This document shows positions 61,281 through 64,000 of a DNA stretch of 64,000 bases, in pieces; positions within the stretch are counted from its first letter, which is position 1, and the number at the start of each line of letters is the position of its first letter. Made by a program: the position numbers and the translations under genes. A model generated the notes under the pieces. It saw only the letters and a list, made by a program, of their open reading frames with translations. It was not told the DNA's origin and ran no database searches. The stretch comes from Actinophytocola sp. (GTDB taxonomy: Bacteria; Actinomycetota; Actinomycetes; Mycobacteriales; Pseudonocardiaceae): NCBI RefSeq assembly GCF_009379765.1, contig NZ_WHTD01000007.1, forward strand, positions 1-64,000, read 5' to 3'.

Positions 61281-62369
61281 GTGACGCATACCCTCCCGTC
61301 GTTTCCTTGGGACTCGCTGGCCGAGGTCACCGCGCGAGCGCGGGCACATCCGGGTGGCCTCGTCGACCTGTCCGTCGGCACGCCGCTCGACCCGGTGCCC
61401 CAGCTCATCCAGGACGCGCTGACCTCAGCCGCGGCCGTTCCCGGCTACCCGGCCACGCACGGCACCCCGGAGCTGCGCGCGGCGGTGGTGGCGGCCTTGT
61501 CGCGCCGGCACGGCGTGGCCGGCCTCGACCCGGACGCGGTGCTGCCCACGATCGGCTCCAAGGAGCTCGTGGCCTGGCTGCCGACTCTGCTCGGTCTCGG
61601 CCCGTCCGATCTCGTGGTGATCCCCGCCCTGGCGTACCCGACCTACGAGGTCGGCGTCCAGCTGGCCGGTGCTTCGGTGCTGCGTTCCGACGGGGTGCTC
61701 GCCGCCGGACCCGCGCGGCCGGCTCTCGTGTGGGTCAACTCCCCCTCGAACCCGACCGGCAAGGTGCTGCCGCCCGAACACCTGCGCAAGGTGGTCGAGT
61801 GGGCCCGCGAGCGCGGCACGGTCGTCGTGTCGGACGAGTGCTACCTCACGCTCGGCTGGGAGGCCGCGCCGTGCTCGGTGCTGCACCCGGACGTGTGCGG
61901 CGGCTCTTTCGAGGGCGTGCTGGCCGTGCACTCGCTGTCGAAGTCGTCCAGCCTGGCCGGCTACCGCGCGGGCTTCGTGACGGGCGATCCGGCGCTGGTT
62001 GCCCGGCTGCTGGCGACCCGCCGGCACGCGGGGATGATCGTCCCCCGCCCGGTGCAGGCCGCGATGACCGCCGCGCTGACCGACGACACGCACGTCGCCG
62101 ACCAGCGCGCCCGCTTCGCCGCGCGCCGCGCGGTCCTGCGGGCCGCGCTGGTGGACGCGGGCTTCCGGATCGACCACTCGGTGGCCGGCCTGTACCTGTG
62201 GGCGACCCGCGACGAGCCGGCGTGGGACACCGTGGCGTGGCTGGGTGAGCGCGGCATCCTGGTGGCTCCCGGCACGTTCTACGGGCCAACGGGCGACCGG
62301 CACGTCCGGGTGGCGCTGACCGCCACGGACGAGCGCGTGGCCCAGGTGGCGCAGCGGCTGGCGGGTTAG
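61281..62369 (+). CDS. dapC: Succinyldiaminopimelate transaminase
   Basis: 362-residue class I/II PLP aminotransferase of the actinobacterial DapC type. Features: LVDLSVGTPLDPVPQLIQDA, NSPSNPTGKVLPPEHLRKVV (PLP Asn), VVVSDECYLTLGWE (Asp-x-x-Tyr), HSLSKSSSLAGYRAGFVTG (PLP Lys) and C-terminal RVALTATDERVAQV (Arg). It makes LL-2-succinyldiaminopimelate in the lysine/peptidoglycan pathway. In related genomes it follows fdxA closely. Here a palindromic element fills the 5' side, ending 1 bp before GTG 61281, so no native ribosome binding site remains. Its TAG stop is part of the next element copy. Confidence 0.93.
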   Translation: MTHTLPSFPWDSLAEVTARARAHPGGLVDLSVGTPLDPVPQLIQDALTSAAAVPGYPATHGTPELRAAVVAALSRRHGVAGLDPDAVLPTIGSKELVAWLPTLLGLGPSDLVVIPALAYPTYEVGVQLAGASVLRSDGVLAAGPARPALVWVNSPSNPTGKVLPPEHLRKVVEWARERGTVVVSDECYLTLGWEAAPCSVLHPDVCGGSFEGVLAVHSLSKSSSLAGYRAGFVTGDPALVARLLATRRHAGMIVPRPVQAAMTAALTDDTHVADQRARFAARRAVLRAALVDAGFRIDHSVAGLYLWATRDEPAWDTVAWLGERGILVAPGTFYGPTGDRHVRVALTATDERVAQVAQRLAG

Positions 62370-62532
62370 GTCGTGTCTCGTGGGGTCTTGGTCGATGGGA
62401 TTCGTGGTCCAGCTGGCTCTTGCAAGGCGGCGGAAGGTCGCGCATACCGGGTTGTATTCGGGCCTTCCGACAACGCGGCCAGGGGGCAGCTGGGCGCGAA
62501 TACCGCGACCGAAGATCCGCGAGACATGGCCT
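62368..62532. repeat. Palindromic MITE-like element, copy 3 (165 bp)
   Basis: Nearly identical to 61115-61279, same orientation. Left end AGGTCGTGTCTCGTGG overlaps the dapC stop; right end GAGACATGGCCT overlaps the stop (CTA on this strand) of the convergent hydrolase gene. Confidence 0.9.
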
Positions 62533-63373
62533 AGCTCAGGAAGAAGTCGCGCAGGGTCTCGGCCACGCGCCGCGGGTCCCCGTCGTCGTCCGGGCCCAGG
62601 TGCCCCAGCCCGTCGAAGGTCACGCGTCGCGCGTGCGGGAGAACGTCGGCCAGCGCGTCGAGCGCGACGCCGAGGTACACGGGGCTCTTCGAGCCGCCGA
62701 GCAGGAGTACCCGCGCGTCGAGCGCCGCGTAGTCCTCGACCGTGTCGGCCAGCTCCCGCACCAGCCCCACGTCGAAGCGCTGGGTGGGGATGAGCTCGGC
62801 CATCGGCACGTCGTCCTCCGGCAGCTCTTTCACCCGCATGGCCAACGGCAGGAGCGGCACGAGCACGAACCGTGGGATGCGCCCGAGCACCGGATCGATC
62901 CGCAGGCCCTTCACCACCGTGACCAGCGCGGCGGCGTTCTTGCCGGCGGCGATCTCCCGGTCGAAGCGCGGCAGCCAGCCGGTCGGCGCCGAGCCGTTGA
63001 CGGAGAGTGGGGGCTCGTACAGGGCGACCCGCTCGAGGGCCGGGGTGTCGAGGGCCGTCCGCAGCGCGACGAGCGCGCCGGAGCTCAGGCCGAAGATCCG
63101 GGCCGCCCCGGTCGCCGCGACCAGCGCCTGGACGTCCTCGACCTCCCGCGCGACGCCGTAGTCATCGCCGTGGGGTCCGCTGAGCCCGCGACCGCGCCGG
63201 TCGGGCACGTGGACGGTGAAGTCGGTGGCCAGGGCGCCTGCGAGCTCGATGAAGTTCTGGGACGCCTGCATGCCTCCGTGCACGAGGAGCACCGCGGGGC
63301 CGCTGCCGAACCGGCGGTAGCCGATGACCGTTCCGTCGGCAGAGCTGACCGATCCCTTGTCGTAGTCGCTCAT
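62531..63373 (-). CDS. Alpha/beta hydrolase
   Basis: 280-residue hydrolase. HGG oxyanion region: AVLLVHGGMQASQNFIELAG; nucleophile elbow FGLSSGALVALRT (G-L-S-S-G); acid and His late in the sequence (VTFDGLGHLGPDDDGD). PDRRGRGLSGPHGDDYGVAR is typical of fluoroperoxidase-like and epoxide hydrolase-like esterases. The substrate is unknown. It is divergent from a TetR gene that probably controls it. ATG 63373 (MSDYDKGSVSS) was chosen; GTG 63379 is an alternative. Confidence 0.88.
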   Translation of the reverse strand: MSDYDKGSVSSADGTVIGYRRFGSGPAVLLVHGGMQASQNFIELAGALATDFTVHVPDRRGRGLSGPHGDDYGVAREVEDVQALVAATGAARIFGLSSGALVALRTALDTPALERVALYEPPLSVNGSAPTGWLPRFDREIAAGKNAAALVTVVKGLRIDPVLGRIPRFVLVPLLPLAMRVKELPEDDVPMAELIPTQRFDVGLVRELADTVEDYAALDARVLLLGGSKSPVYLGVALDALADVLPHARRVTFDGLGHLGPDDDGDPRRVAETLRDFFLS

Positions 63374-63387
63374 CGGCACCTACTCGG

Positions 63388-63445
63388 GCACAGTGTTCGC
63401 ATAAACTGGATGGTAGATTACCGGGAACACTGTTCGCAATAACTT
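63388..63445. promoter_or_regulatory. TetR operator region
   Basis: ACAGTGTTCGCATAA (63390) and ACACTGTTCGCAATAA (63427) are related repeats; the second contains the perfect palindrome GAACA-C-TGTTC (63425-63435). They lie between the divergent hydrolase and TetR genes and are AT-rich for this genome, so they also overlap the promoters. Confidence 0.65.
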
Positions 63446-63461
63446 CGCGGGAGGACGGCAG

Positions 63462-64000
63462 GTGACACCCGCCGACGACGCACCGCCGCAAGTCCGGCCG
63501 CTGATCTGGATGCGGCCGGAACGCGGCGCGCGTGGCCCGCGCCCGGCGCACAGCCGGGCCGACATCGCGGCAGCGGGCATCCGGCTCGCCGACGCCGAAG
63601 GGATCGAGGCGGTGTCGCTGCGCCGGGTCGCCGGCGAGCTGGGCACCGGCACGACCACGCTGTACCGGTACATCGCCACCAAGGACGAGCTGTTCGACCT
63701 GATGATCGACAGCGCGATGGGCGAGCACGAGCCGCCGGCACCGACCGGGGACTGGCGGGCGGACCTGCGGGCCATCGCGCATGCGAACCGGGCCTTGGTG
63801 CTGCGCCACCCGTGGCTGGCCGCGCTGCCCGCGACCCGGCCGGCACTGGGCCCGAACAGCCTGGCCTGGCTGGAGGCGACCTACGCGACGGTGGCCCCGC
63901 TGGGCCTGGCCCCGGACGAGGTGCTGGCCCGGGTCGGCACGCTGCTGACGTTCGTGCGCGGGCACGTCATCGACGAGCTCGCCGAGCAGGAGGCGGCGCG
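63462..64000 (+). CDS. TetR-family regulator, 3' end outside window
   Basis: At least 179 residues; the frame is open at the window edge. The DNA-binding domain is SRADIAAAGIRLADAEGIEA and VSLRRVAGELGTGTTTLYRY. The following WLAALPATRPALGPNSLAWL and C-terminal helices fit the TetR_C (TetR class) ligand domain. GGGAGG lies about 8 nt before GTG 63462. It is divergent from the alpha/beta hydrolase gene, which is the likely target through the GAACA-TGTTC sites. Confidence 0.9.
   Translation, partial: MTPADDAPPQVRPLIWMRPERGARGPRPAHSRADIAAAGIRLADAEGIEAVSLRRVAGELGTGTTTLYRYIATKDELFDLMIDSAMGEHEPPAPTGDWRADLRAIAHANRALVLRHPWLAALPATRPALGPNSLAWLEATYATVAPLGLAPDEVLARVGTLLTFVRGHVIDELAEQEAA

Overview
The window is high-GC actinobacterial DNA, most likely a member of the Pseudonocardiales. 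The evidence is the strong G/C bias at third codon positions, a mycothiol gene (mshB), a 7Fe ferredoxin next to dapC, frequent GTG starts, leaderless genes, a Scr1/DUF397-type regulatory pair, and a DUF6542-rmuC-ychF neighbourhood. I found no rRNA, tRNA, CRISPR array, phage or intact transposase gene. The genus is an inference.

Layout. 1-8 kb: a DUF6542 protein cut by the window edge, rmuC, a methyltransferase, and the sbcD-sbcC nuclease pair. 7-10.5 kb: a reduced sugar (Frc/Rbs-type) operon of permease, PfkB kinase and FrcK-like kinase, divergent from a LacI regulator with a clear operator. 10.5-13.6 kb: a QorB-like reductase with its HxlR regulator, then an Ada-AlkA repair protein bracketed by 22-bp tandem repeats. 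13.6-18.1 kb: a large secreted subtilase and ychF. 18.1-19.6 kb: a Fic protein in a compositionally distinct patch. 19.6-26.4 kb: mixed genes including a secreted hydrolase, a PhoD-like pseudogene, a Tat-exported PhoX phosphatase and a pterin dehydratase. 26.4-30.3 kb: a TPP riboswitch followed by thiB-thiP-ATPase, in which a palindromic element has been inserted at the 5' end of thiP. 30.3-35.6 kb: ABC-2 exporter, LolA-like protein and two-component system. 35.6-37.5 kb: a NUDIX protein and trpS, the latter behind a leader peptide with tandem Trp codons and an attenuator.

37.8-47.9 kb is the accessory region. It holds a phosphomannomutase, a frameshifted GHMP kinase and radical SAM gene, several small unrecognised genes, a Scr1-like/DUF397 pair, a YciI protein, and a compact three-gene RiPP cluster (precursor peptide, ATP-grasp ligase, PIMT-like methyltransferase). 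This cluster has the architecture of graspetides that are further converted to aspartimides (fuscimiditide type), and it is the most interesting system in the window. It is followed by a small Cys/Lys-rich protein whose start abuts a near-consensus IdeR iron box.

48-60 kb: typA and a peptide ABC transporter locus (two binding proteins, permeases B and C, two ATPases, a second permease B, and a decayed permease fragment), then mshB. 60-64 kb: fdxA, dapC flanked on both sides by copies of the same 165-bp palindromic element found in thiP, an alpha/beta hydrolase, and a divergent TetR regulator cut by the window edge.
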